This document shows positions 1-11,016 of a DNA stretch of 64,000 bases, one piece after another. The number at the start of each line of letters is the position of its first letter. Position 1 is the stretch's first letter. The translations under genes were made by a program, and so were the position numbers. Under the pieces are notes generated by a model. It was given only the letters and a program-made list of their open reading frames with translations. It had not been told where the DNA came from and did no database searches. Origin of the DNA: Oscheius dolichura (Eukaryota; Nematoda; Chromadorea; Rhabditida; Rhabditidae); assembly GCA_932521035.1 (NCBI GenBank), contig OW051493.1, forward strand, positions 4,712,001 through 4,776,000. Direction: 5' to 3'.

Positions 1-3000
1 GACAGTTTCTAAAATAACCGTTTTCCAATTATTTATCGGCCACTTATTGTGGAACGGTCTCACCTCTGAATTATTGAACATTATTAGGAAATCAATACTT
101 GATCTTCTATCCCTAAAAAACGAACAAAGTTTTATTGACTTGAGAAGTCATGACCATCTTGAAATAGCACAAAACGGTAGATAATTATAGTATCAATCAA
201 AATGCCATTTTAGAGACTAGCTATGGAACAACCTTAGTAGTACGACATCTCCATCTCATTTTACAATTTCTTACAAATGCCTTGGAAAATGAAAACAAGA
301 CTAAAACTCTTTCATTAGATAATTTGGAATTAATAAATCGGTAAGTATACAGTCATCTGCTTATATGGTGATTACCTATTAGAATTAGCGAGTTTGTGAC
401 AGATGGAGAGTATGGAGAGCGTGTGATCCAAGTAATTCTCTCACAACTAGAACGCGTTGTTCCCAAAGAAGAAATAACGGAGAAACTTCTGCGTACTCTT
501 GCCAGACTTTCAACGTTGATTCCTAATATTGACAACTACTTACCCCGAATAGGACGACTTTTCTTAGCTGTCGGAGGCCGCGCTTCTAGGAATGCACTTG
601 TTCAAGTTCTTCAAGGAATCATCAATAATCCTCGGACAGATACAAAGCTAAAAGTGGGCATATTTTATTTGTTAATTGATTTCAATTGTAGAATTGCTTG
701 CTTTTGGTCATTGAAACAGAAAGTTGGGATCTTCGAAAAGTGAACGAGCCTGATCATGAACGAAGACACGCAGCATACAATAAACTTTATGGGGTATTTT
801 GTTTCTAAGATTATTCAAAATTATTTATAGCTTTGGAAATCTGAAAATATTTATAACGATGCCTTTCTCTCGTTGTTAATTAATTCTGACTTCTACACAT
901 TGTTTCACGTAAGTAACTAAGTTATTTCTTATTTTTTTAGACTGAAGATATTGCCCTGAGATCTGCTGCAGTCACGAATCTTCGTGGTTTAGTTGAACAT
1001 ATTAGTCGAAACAATTATGAATTGTCGACCAAAATGAAATTAATTGACAAGAGTTTAATAAGTATCATGCTAAGAGGATTCCGTAGTGAAGCTGAAAATG
1101 TCCGTGAAGAATGTGTACGATTACTGGCGGCATTGGTGGCTGCGTTTCCCACTCATCCAGAGCTATCTTGTTTAGCTAAGCTGCAAAATAATGACGAAGA
1201 GCTCGATTTCTTCAGCAATTTGATTCACATCCAGGTGTGTTAATGTTTATATTTTTGCAGCACGATATTCATTGTATTGTATAATGCAAAAAACCAAAAT
1301 GTTTTAGGTTCACCGACGCCAGCGCTGTATTAATAGGCTTGTAAATACGTTACGAGATGGGAAGGTAAGTAGATTTGCCTGTCAATTTTACCCTCCAGAT
1401 AAACATTCCATTCGAAGTACTCTATAAATTTATTACGCCCATAATTTACCATAATCTTATATCTACAAGCAGTAAAACGTCAGGTTTCTTGAAAACTCTT
1501 TTGAAATCTACGGTATTATGTTCAGCTTATTCTGATGAAAGTATACGTTTTTACAATTTAACTCTTGAATTAGCTCCTTGGGTAAGGTATATCGCAGCTT
1601 TGGAACATTGGCTTTCTCGATTGGACAGAGAAACAGGCTCAGCAAAACCAATAATTAGGTTTGAAATATACATGTTAGACGGTTTCTGTGTTATTTTTAG
1701 GGTGCTTGTAGCTATAATAGATGCGTTTCACTTTGATGTAGCTGATTCTAATGATGTCGTCAATGAGGATGGTACAAATTCTATCGCTGTTACAATTAGG
1801 AACAAAATAGATAGAGAAGTTTTGCCGCGATTGCGTAAATGTATTAATGGAAAAGTAAGTTAAATGTTTACGTTTCATGTTTTCTAATCATTTAATACAG
1901 TCGGCATTGACAAAAGTTCACAAAAAAGCAAGAACAGCAGAAACCAAGAATTTTGCTGAAGACGATGATATTCTGAGAGCACCAGTAGCATTAGCAACCG
2001 TGAAATTGCTACAAAAACTGCCAGAAAATATGACAAGGCAGAATCTTCATGGGTATCTAAAGTTTAATGCATTACTTTTAAAGTTACAGAGTAATACTGA
2101 AATTATCGTGGCTAATGATGGCACGCTCATATAATGTGCGGGATTCTGCCAGAAAAATTGCACTTCAAGTTAGCAATTGTCTTGGTCCGAAATATCTTCC
2201 ATCGATCATCAAAGAAATGAAATTAATAATGAGCAAAGGTTTCCAGGTTTATTTCTTCTTGTACATATATTAATCATTCTTCAGATTCACGTCGTGATTT
2301 TTACAGTTCACACATTCATTTACCACATGCAAAACAGCCTTAACGTAGGCGATCTGGATACCTGTTTGGACGAAATATTAGATGTACGTTGAAATCTTCG
2401 ATTTTTAGGGCAAAAAAAACTTATAGTTATGCGTTCAAGATCAATTCGAAAATGCTGCTGAAGAAAAAGAAGTCGGCGCCATAAAAGCTGAAATAGCAGA
2501 AGCCAAGGGCAACAAGACTCCAGAAACTCTATTGTTTCTTGGGAGATTTGTATCAGCATCATCGTTAGGAAGAGTATTAGAAAAGTTACGGGAGGTCTTG
2601 GAGAATAAAGCTTCTGCCAGAGCAGTAAGCCGTGTAGGGATGCTGTTGACAAAGTTTGCTCTTGGTATTAAAGATAACAAAGGTTTGCATCTATTAAAAT
2701 AACTTTTAAAAGGCCTAGAACTTACCCCCGAGAGTCAATTGGCCTTTACTCATCATTTATTAGCAACAAATATTGAAAAAATGGAGAATGTAGGAAAAGC
2801 GGCGACAAAAGAAAATGCATCTGCTTTACGTTCACAGAACTGTTTAGTATTGCCTGAGGTTTGCGTTTTTTAGTCTACATGTAATTAATAGGCACCAAAA
2901 CGTGTCGGCGCTCTTGTGAAAACCGCTGTAAAAAGTCGTGTCCATGTCTTCGTTGAGTTTGCCTTACAACTACTGTCCAACATTCTTACCAGTAAGTAAA

Positions 3001-5321
3001 AATTATTAATATGTGCATTAATTTCCAAATTTTAGGTAAACAGTTTAATCAAGAAGACAATAAAGACATTGCGAAAGTTGAACCATTTGTGCCTTTAGTC
3101 TCTAGATGTCTCATTTTGAAATACGACAAAATAATTTCGTCCGCATTGCGTTGTATGTCTGCTTTGCTCCACATGGAAATTCCTTCTCTGCAAGAACAAT
3201 TGAAGAGTGTAACTGAAAGGTAATTTGAACTTACGCACGTTAATGCCAATACTTAGGTTGTTTGTCCTTCTTTCGGATTACTCAGTTTTGGGTAATGCAG
3301 CTAATAAACACAGTGTTGTCCATTTAAACAATTTGTTATTCAAAGTAAGGCATATTGCTGTAATTGTAATAAATTCCAGGCATTTACTAAAATAATATCA
3401 ATTGGTAGTCTCACAATACTCAGTAATAAGAATGTAGCATTACTTTTATCGTATATCGAAACAGATGTTATGGACCATCATAAACAAGCGACAGCATTCA
3501 CTTTGATAAAGGCTATTGTACGAAAACGAATTGAGCATGAGAGACTTTTGGAAGTGATTCAAATTCTTGCTGAATTATCAGTTACATCTGTTCAAAGCCA
3601 TATAAGGGAGCAAAGCCGAGACGTGAGTTAGCTTTAATGATATTTATAATGATTTTAGACCATATGTGAATTTATCAGAAATCATCCTCAGGCCGCAAGT
3701 CCAAAAACGTGGATTGAATTTTTTGTTGCCCAACTAGAATATGAGTATGAAGATGGACGTTTGTCGGCAGCGGAAACCTTGCATAAACTATTTACCGAAT
3801 TAAAGCCTGTAAGGGTTTCGTAGATAACTTAAAATTATTATTGTAGACAGTCCTGGATGAACACTGCTTCTTCTGTGTTTTAAAACTCACAGAAAGACTT
3901 GTAAATGACGAATCAATAACATGCCGAAAATATTTTACAATGACTCTAAGAAAGCTTCTGGAAAATGTGAGCGAGACATCGCGAGAGGATGTCAGTGCAG
4001 CGGGGTGCGACTGGCTAGAAAGTGAAAAAGAGGCTTCAAAGATTGCTGGACTTGAAGTTCTTGTCCAGCTCAGTTTTGTCGAAGGTCACCGATTTGCCGA
4101 TCGTTTACCGAGAATGATATCCGCAATTCACACTTGGACAATAACCGATATGCTTGAAGAAAACAGGTTTTTATCTATTTTATTAGCTTACTTTGTAATT
4201 ACTAGCGTATCATCATTAGTTGCCCTTCTGAATGGAAATATGTTGATGTTGCGTAATTGTGCAGAAGCAGCGACTCCACATGCCGAATCTCGGGAAATGT
4301 ACAGAATTATTTGTAATTGCAGTACCTAGAATTTATCTTAATATTTATTTACAGCAAATCTTAAACCGCTGTTGAGATGTAATGATTCAATCGAGCTATG
4401 TCATGCAGCTTCTTGTTTGATCGGCCAGTGTCTTTCATTGTGGACGGCGGTACCTATGGTCAGTAGTCTACTGTTCCTTTTTATATTTGCTAGGTATCGC
4501 TTGGTGCACCCTCTACGGTTGAAATGATAGAATGGATGTGCTGGTTATTAAAACACAAAGAACTAACAGAAATAGTTGCAGAACAAGTAAGTTTTCATTA
4601 TTCTCAAACAATGAGCTCCATGTGCTTTCATAATCAAATCACATTTAGTGCTTGAAAAATATTGTATTTCTTGTCGTATGGATTTCCGATGAAGAATTTG
4701 AGCATGTGATCAAACGTCTCGCACACATTTCAAAATTCGAAATGGTAAAATACCCCAAAGAAATTATCAAGGCATGTTTTCCATTGTGAACAACCTATTT
4801 TCGTTTTTCTAGAGACTAAGTTGTTTTAAAGTTGCTGCTGCACTTGCTTTTAGAGATGTTGAAGGCAAAAGATTTAATACCGTAGTGGAAGAATTTTTCC
4901 CACTTTTAGTCAGGGAAATGAATAAAAAAACAAATACAGGTTGGCTTTAGCATGTTTGTAATGTTTACAATTTCAGACGCCGAGGACTTGTGTAACTTGG
5001 CCAGTGAAATAGGAGAAATGATCAAATCTAGAATAGGTGAACAAGAGTATGTACAGCGTTTGAGAAACTGCCAGAAGACTACGCTTGCAAGGACTGAAGA
5101 TAGAAAGCGGAAAAGCAAAGTTAGCAACAATTTACTTATAGCTTATTGTTTATTTTTAGGAAATGGCTGTGTTAGAACCTGAGAAAAGTGCCGAATTCAA
5201 AAGAAAGAGGAACAAGAAGAAAACACAGGCTAAGAAGCGGAAACTTGATGAAATAAAACCGCACAGGATTATAAAAAGAAAATACATGGAGAAGAAACGC
5301 CTTTTGAGGGACGAAGAGTAG
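1..5321 (+). CDS. UTP20: UTP20/DRIM-like U3 snoRNP scaffold protein, 3' part (5' end outside window)
   Basis: HEAT-repeat scaffold of the small-subunit processome, working in nucleolar 18S pre-rRNA maturation. Many short exons separated by 35-45 nt introns translate to a continuous protein that follows the known UTP20 order: an N-terminal helical stretch, the block DFFSNLIHIQ followed by HRRQRCINRLVNTLRDGK, AIIDAFHFDV, EVLPRLRKCINGK, RAPVALATVKLLQKLP, FTVHTFIYHMQNSL, VGDLDTCLDEILD, and a very basic C-tail (KRKRNKKKTQAKKRKL, then MEKKRLLRDEE, TAG at 5319-5321). UTP20 proteins exceed 2,000 residues, so a large 5' part lies left of base 1; the window opens inside an exon (frame 2, from TVSKITVFQLF). 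AT-rich with U/A-ending codons, unlike the GC-rich gene that follows. Its 3' end is 134 bp from the stop of the convergent pepsin-inhibitor gene. Family assignment is firm; individual splice sites are my reading. Confidence 0.93.
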
Positions 5322-5447
5322 AAATCTTCTTATTTTCTATGTTATCTAGTCGTTGTTATCTTGTTATGATTCGTTGTTGAATTGTTTTTGTTGATATAAA
5401 TTATATATGCAGATAGATATGTAGTAAAGTTTTTATACGGAGAGAAA

Positions 5448-5453
5448 TTTATT
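5448..5453 (-). terminator. AATAAA polyadenylation signal of the pepsin-inhibitor gene
   Basis: TTTATT on the + strand reads AATAAA on the minus strand, directly after the TAA stop at 5456-5458. It lies in the short gap between the convergent UTP20 and pepsin-inhibitor genes. Confidence 0.5.
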
Positions 5454-5455
5454 GT

Positions 5456-6339
5456 TTAGAAAATAATTGTACAGAAACTTTGAGGGACTTTGGGAGCCTC
5501 AGGGGGAGTGGTGGTCCCCTCAACGGCAGTAGAAGCCCGGGTAGTGGAGACGGTCTGTTCAGCTGGCCCATCGTTAAAAAGAGCAGAGAACAGGTCATTG
5601 GAGCCGAAGAGTCCCTTGACTTGCTATAATGTCGAGATTTAAGTATTCCCCATCTAGTCTGACCTTGGACACTTGTTCCTGGACGTATTTCTGGTAGGCG
5701 CTCTGCTTGGTATCGAAGGCTTTGAGTTCTTCGATTTCAGCTGTGGTCAAGTCCCGGGCGTATTCTCGTCCCACGTAGACTTTGTTGTTCTAAACGGGAT
5801 ACAGCTCCACCCGGCCGTAAGATGCCCTACCTGGACCATGCAGCCGTCGAAGATGTACTGGGTGGTGTCCTCGGCCGCGCAGAAGGACGGCTTGGCCGGG
5901 GCCTTGGGAAGCTCGAGGGCTTTTGGCCCCGTGGCCCCCACATTCTTCTTACCGGCAATGCGATCCTCAAGCACCTTCTGCTTCTCGACAACCGCACTCT
6001 TCAGGGCCTAAACGGGGTTAGAGGCTATGGAGGAGGGGCCCTACGGCCTTGTAGTCCTCGGCCTTCTTCTGGTACTCGGAGAACTCCTCCTGTTCCGGGG
6101 CAGTCAGTTCGCGCTGTTTGAATCCGTTGATGTAGAGGACATTACCCTATAATCCACGGATTTAGACCGTGAAGACACGGGTCGCTAGCTGTGAAAAGGT
6201 CGAAACTCACGGTCACAACACAGCCGGCAGCACCTCCAGCCCCCGTTGAGGTGACGGCGATGGTTCCGACGGTGAGACGCTTCTGGCGGGGGGCAGCGAA
6301 GGCGACGGCGGTGAGACTGAGGAGGAGAGGGAGTTTCAT
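5456..6339 (-). CDS. Secreted pepsin inhibitor-3-like (aspin) protein, two repeats
   Basis: Aspartic-protease inhibitor of the nematode PI-3 family, best known from Ascaris. The start at 6339 gives a signal peptide ([17 protein letters not shown]) and a basic RQKR, then two homologous PI-3 repeats. Repeat 1 has GCVVT, then [19 protein letters not shown]. Repeat 2 has [20 protein letters not shown], then [20 protein letters not shown]. The C-terminal tail ends PQSFCTIIF, matching the Cys-containing end of PI-3. Cysteines pair in the PI-3 pattern. Introns of about 40 nt interrupt the gene near 5633-5673, 5796-5836 and 6010-6045, with a somewhat longer one near 6147-6210. The ATG directly follows TTTCCAG, a trans-splice-like acceptor. 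GC-rich. Whether it acts on host or own pepsins depends on lifestyle, which the sequence does not show. Confidence 0.85.
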
Positions 6340-7006
6340 CTGGAAAGGAGCGATGGGCGACTGGGGCCGGGGGGAGGAGACTCGAGTAATCGGGGGACAG
6401 TTGGCTTGTTGTTTGCTTCAAGCCAGCTGTTTCCATCGGCTGATTCATAGCTTCAGAGAACCTTCCAGACGAGAAAATACAGATGGCAAGAGAGACACCA
6501 CTTCCGGGCTGCTCGGGGGATACAGGGAAGAGGGGCAAACACTAAGGGAGTACTCGATTATAAGGGATGGCGGGGGGCTATCTGCGGGGAAAACGACGGC
6601 CGAAAACGGAGTGGGAAAACTGGGACAAGGCTGGGATGGGATAAAGGGAATACAGGGTGATAAACAGCAGAAACAGCGAGCCTTCTGGAACAGGCGGGCC
6701 GGCCGACGGGAACCGGTCAGCGACTCGATGATTACTCACTGGCAGGGGGTGGCCGGACTTGGGCACGTCAGGTGATTCGGACGGATAGGGACGGCCTTGT
6801 ACTCTCCTGGAATATAAACAATGGATGACGACCAGAATAATGTTTCTTATTCTTTACCTAGTTAGGGGAGACGGCTATTATCTCTTGACCTGTCGATTCC
6901 TAACTTTGACTGTAGAAGGAGAGATGGCCCTAATCCCCCAGTTTTGACATGAAATGATTGATTTTCCATATTAATTGACCCACCGTCGCTTCGGAATAGT
7001 CTAGAG
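6340..7006. other. Intergenic region between divergent genes
   Basis: This 667-bp GC-rich stretch separates the pepsin-inhibitor gene (-) from the membrane-protein gene (+). It has open frames on both strands but no signal peptide, domain or splice structure supporting a gene. It probably holds both promoters. No clear TATA box placed correctly for either gene. Confidence 0.5.
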
Positions 7007-7859
7007 ATGATTTCTATGTCGACTGTGTAAGTGTCCATTTGTAGTCAAGGAATTGTCTCAGGTCGCTGGACAATATCCAGACCGGCGTGACTACCTCGCT
7101 GATCTTGCTCGCCGTCATCCTGACCATCCTCGTCTTCTCCATCATCATCAGACTCGTCCTCTTCTTCCTCCTCCAGAAGAAGGGACTCGACAAACCATGC
7201 CAGGTGAACCGCTTCGGGACCCAAAAGGAATTTGACAGAACTGCGACTGCAAGAAGCAGGCGCCCGTCGTCCTCCAGCCCCAGTTTGTCCCGGTAGTGAG
7301 CGAGGACAAACTGACGACGTCGAGTAGACCGAGGAGCAAGAAGAAGAGCAGCCAGAAGGATAAGAAGAGAGACGAGGGGAAGAAGAAGACGGCCGCGAAG
7401 ACGGGAACCCGCTCGGACGTGGACTTGGAGAAGGGCGAAAACACCGCCGAGAGAAGCCCCGTCGCCAAGAAATACTTCCACCAGACGATGAGTGGCCGGG
7501 TGCAGCAGACGACGAGCAGCGGGGAGCAGCATGTCTCCGAAGAGCACCGCGCCATCGCCAGTCAGATGGACACCGCCGTGGCCGCCTCGCCTGCCCCGGG
7601 CCCTCTCCTTACCGGCGAGACTCCCCTTGGAGAGGCTCCTCCTCTCCTGGCAGCTGCCGTCGACTCCCTGGTTGCTTTCTCATTTATCCTCAGATATTTC
7701 CGAGTTCAGATAATAAGCTCAGCCCTAAAGCCGGTGCCGGTGGATGACGTTGTCCATACTTCCCTGGTGCACACGGCCAAGGAGGCCATCTCCCACCCGG
7801 CGGCCCCCTCGATCAGCGTGGCCTCCACCTTCGACGGCAGGAAGAACACGGCCGTCTAG
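7007..7859 (+). CDS. Single-pass membrane protein with Lys/Ser-rich tail, unknown function
   Basis: I do not recognise the family. Splicing out 7028-7062 and a 35-nt intron near 7203-7237 gives MISMSTV, SLDNIQTGV, then a long hydrophobic helix (LILLAVILTILVFSIIIRLV plus LFFLL), a short Cys motif (CQNCDCKK), and a charged tail (SKKKSSQKDKKRDEGKKK) followed by Ser/Thr-rich sequence ending FDGRKNTAV (TAG 7857-7859). A 39-nt stretch at about 7669-7707 has GT..AG ends and a multiple-of-three length, so it may be spliced out. The single helix near the N-terminus suggests a type III or signal-anchor protein with a cytosolic basic tail. ATG follows AGAG. The astacin gene starts only 79 bp downstream on the same strand, so the pair could be co-transcribed. 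Confidence 0.6.
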
Positions 7860-7938
7860 TGTCCGTTGGCTACTATAAATTGTTTTATACTGCTGTGTCT
7901 GTTGTCCTGATCCGTGAATATGACCCCTATCTCGAGAT

Positions 7939-9468
7939 ATGGCCCAATCCCCGCCATTCCGATCACTCTCTCCCATGATACTTCTCCTAATTATTAAATC
8001 TCTTGTATTGGCTGCCAGTCCCCTGTCGAATGCCCCTCTGTGGGACCTACCCATCCCGTACTACGTGTCCCCCGGAGGTGATTACTGATGTTTCCCACTA
8101 AAAACCAGAGAATTAGTGAACGAGTCGGCTGTCTCGGCTGGAATCTCCTTGTGGGAAAAGAAGAGCTGCGTCTCCTTCCGACGGCTCTACTCCCGCCCGG
8201 CCAATAGAAATGCTCTCCTCTTCCAACAACTCGAAGGGTAGGGGGACGGGAGAGATCCCCCCGATGGACGGAGACGAGGCCTTTTCAGATGTTGGTCCAA
8301 CGTGGGACAACTCGGCAACCAGCCTCAGTTGGTGTCCGTCGGAGTCGGCTGCGAGAGTGGGGACACGGTGTCCCGTCTCATAGGGAGGATGCCTCTCTCT
8401 TTTGTCACAATTCCCTTTCAGGCTACTCGCTGGGGCTCGGGCAGACCGGAGACGGTACGACGATGACCAATGAGCAAGGCAATACAGCGGGCCAGCCAGC
8501 TGAATATATGGCGAGGTTTTGCCAGAAAAACACGAGCCAGGAGTACAAGTCAAGATTCTACGACTTCAAGAGGATCAACCTCGCCTATTGCCCAGGTGAG
8601 ACTCGCCCACTTCCCTCTATCAGGTCCAAATAGGCACCTGTGGTGGCTGCTTGGATTGCCAGAACGCCGGCTACCCCGACCCAAAAGTAAGCTTTCTTTT
8701 TAATTTGCAAGAATATCGTCTGTTAAAAAACGATCTCGCTGTACGAACGGGCTGCTCATCTCGGGGCAACTCTTCCTATTTTGTGTCCGAGGCGAGCAAA
8801 TATTTGCAAAAACAGGGCAACTGTTGCGACAACAATACAGTTATTTCCCTCCCGGCCATACTAGGAGGCCAGCAGAACTCTTTCGTTTTAGAATTGTGCC
8901 GTCTGCCGTTGTCCCGAGGGGTTCGGAGGCTCGTTGTGTGAGAGAGCGGCGGACAACGAGGCCCAGTGTGGGCCGGGCGACCTCTCGGCCCAGGAGACGT
9001 TCCAGTCCATCAGCGAGAGGGGCAATGCCTCGTGTCACTACGTCGTCTCCGCTCCCGCTGGGTCCAGAATCTTCTTCCAAATAGTTTCCTTCAATTTCAC
9101 GGCCTCCGACTCGTGTTCCTCGGACTATTTGGAACTGAAATTCGGACAGGACATGGCCGACGGCGGGACGAGGTCCGTCACTCGGCTAATATCATAGATG
9201 GCCTCTCTCAGATTCTGTGACAAGTATCCAGTGGGAATGCTGACCGTGGGGAACAGGCTGGTCGTCATATACAAGGGATCCGCCTACAGCCGATTCGCAA
9301 TCAGATACCGTAAGCCAGAGGGTTGAGTACGAGAGGAGATCGTGTTCAGAGTCTGTTGCACTGTCTCCTCTCCTGGGGCGTGCTTCGCCGACTCGATACA
9401 TCCCGAAGAAGAAGCACACGAGCCTGGTTAGACCCTTCTTCCGGAGGATACCGCGGGGGCATTGGTAA
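7939..9468 (+). CDS. Degenerate astacin (M12A) protein with EGF and CUB domains; zinc site missing
   Basis: Nematode NAS-type layout. A possible signal sequence (MAQSPPFRSLSPMILLLIIK) is followed by the astacin N-terminal fold (LWDLPIPYYVSPGE, WEKKSCVSFRRLYS, CWSNVGQLGNQPQLVSVGVG), the end of the domain (SRFYDFKRINLAYC), an EGF module (CQNAGYPDPK, NCAVCRCPEGFGGSLC) and a CUB domain (CGPGDLSAQETFQSI to VVIYKGSAYSRFAIRYR). The central part is abnormal. Where HExxHxxGxxH is expected (about 8360-8410) the sequence reads TVSRLIGR, and the Met-turn segment is absent because there is too little DNA for it. A remnant like the DRDxY motif (RADRRRYDD) sits in another frame. It is therefore either a catalytically dead paralogue or a decaying gene; the intact EGF/CUB part argues the tail is still under selection. 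An intron of about 200 nt splits EGF (8694-8893). Confidence 0.75.
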
Positions 9469-9488
9469 GACGAGCCCCCTCTTCGGAG

Positions 9489-9494
9489 AATAAA
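9489..9494 (+). terminator. AATAAA polyadenylation signal of the astacin-like gene
   Basis: AATAAA lies 20 nt after the proposed stop (9466-9468), in the 92-bp gap before the convergent C6 gene. It supports ending the astacin-like gene here. Confidence 0.55.
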
Positions 9495-9560
9495 TATCCT
9501 TTATTCGCATGTCTCCCGTGGCTTGTCTTATTATTAAATGGTTAAATACATCTCTTCTAA

Positions 9561-10221
9561 TTATTTCCCGGAACCTTGATTCTCGATGTCCCTGCCGGCC
9601 GATCCCGTCTGCGAGCAGGAGACCGCGGCTACGGTAGGCCCTGTTCCAGAGGGGGTCGTCTTCCAGGCTCCGTTTACACAGTACAGCTAGAATTCGTCTG
9701 TTGACGGAGACAAGTGGAAAAATACCCTCAAGGTGGCCTGGTAGCCGCTGGCAACTTCGGTTATTTCTGTTCCAGTCGAGCTGATGGCTTGTACAGCTAC
9801 TTGGGTTGGCTAAATAGAGGAGACTGGGGAGCAGGGGCAGACGACCTACATTGGTGTCCGGAGCAGCGCTGCAGATGAGATAGCCGGTGGTGGGACAAGT
9901 GGACGAGATCCTCCGGAGGACGGAACACTGCTCGTAGTTGGATATGGGGGCGACAGGGGCCACCTTGGGCAGGGAGGAGATTGTCAACGGGACGCAACAC
10001 ACTGAAATGGCCTATGGTGGCAGAGGGATCGGGCAGGACGACGGCCACTCGGTTATCACTCCTTTCACCCCGCAAAAATTGAAAGTTTCGGCCAGTTTTT
10101 CGACTTTCAAAGTTCAGAAAACGGTGGGGTTACCTGTGGTTGTGGTAATAACTTGAGTCGGGACACAGGCGAGGGCAAGGGAGGAGAGCAGTGCCACAGT
10201 AGCCACAACCAGCTGCCACAT
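9561..10221 (-). CDS. Small secreted C6-domain-like protein
   Basis: Signal peptide MWQLVVATVALLSSLALAC, then after a 130-nt first intron CCVPLTISSLPKVAP, a Cys-spaced core (YEQCSVLRRISSTCPTTGYL, ICSAAPDTN), PTQVAVQAISSTGTEITE, and a final block LYCVNGAWKTTPSGTGPTVA followed by AVSC. The spacing Y-x-C..N..L-x-C..W..V-x-x-V-x-C resembles the C6 domain (Pfam PF01681 type) found in many C. elegans secreted proteins of unknown role. Introns of about 40 nt lie near 9811-9850 and 9693-9731. TAA at 9561-9563. ATG is 6 nt after TCTTCAG. GC-rich. The domain assignment rests on the pattern only; expected location is extracellular. Confidence 0.7.
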
Positions 10222-11016
10222 GACGGACTGAAGACTTTTTTTGTAGGGAGAAGGAGGACGGGAGGACGGGGGCGAGGAAGTGGAGGACAGAAAGGAAAGG
10301 GTAAGTGGCCTGCTCCCGGCGGAGAATAAGGTGAAAGCGAAGCCATGGACTGCCTAAGGGGTGGATCGGGTGGACGGTTCCCGTTTTTAGCCCCGGATAG
10401 GTCGTTCTCTACGGGGGGCACAATGAGAGAATTTGATAAGGAACAGTCTCCCGGACTTGGAAAGCTGGAAAAAACTCGTCGCCAGGCTAACTGTAGAGGG
10501 AAAGTCAGATGGTTTGTCTCCCTCTCACTGGGCACGTCGGATAATCCAACTGGAGTACGCCCATTTCCGAAAGGGCATTCTTCTTGAAGCTTCTACCCTA
10601 TTCCGTCTCTGTACAACGTGTTTCAAGGAGCTTCTTCCTAAAGATACCTATTTTGCTCCTTCTGATCCATCCGATCTGCGCCATTCCTTCCCACAATATT
10701 ATTTATGATTTCCGATCCCGCGAGATAACGAATTAGCGACTTAGTCGGCGAAATTTGCAGAGGACGGCGGCTGTTCTTGTTAGGAAACCTGCCTAACGAT
10801 ACCTTACGAAAATAAAAAATAGCAAAAATAATATTGACCCATAGAAGAATCGATCTCGCAAAAGGAAAATATAACGGATTTCCAAGTGCTCTATCCACTC
10901 AGCTACTTCACCTTTTGCCACTGCGGCAAACCATTGCTTAAAAGCCGAAAATCGATTTCCGATAATTTCACACGAAACGAATGCTTTATGTACATACAAA
11001 TCAAAGAGACAAGAGA
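10222..11016. other. Intergenic region with a tRNA-like repeat
   Basis: Lies upstream of the C6 gene and downstream of the Gly-rich gene. The left part is GC-rich and probably the C6 promoter. From about 10700 the DNA turns AT-rich and carries the tRNA-like repeat listed separately. No protein-coding gene seen. Confidence 0.5.
10822..10925 (-). repeat. tRNA-like repeat copy 1 (Pol III A/B-box-like)
   Basis: The minus strand has an excellent A-box match TAGCTGAGTGG (10895-10905) followed by ATAGAGCACTTGGA, then a weak B-box-like GATCGATTC (around 10847-10857) and the tail CTATGGGTCAATATT. The same order and tail occur in the 32.6-kb copy (CTATTGGTCAAATTT). The anticodon stem does not pair, so it is a tRNA-derived repeat or relic rather than a working tRNA. 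Confidence 0.5.

Noticed and set aside
6191-6775. Long plus-strand open frame (194 codons) upstream of the pepsin-inhibitor gene
   Set aside because: Lies in GC-rich intergenic DNA and overlaps the PI-3 first exon antisense. No domain, signal peptide or splice logic.
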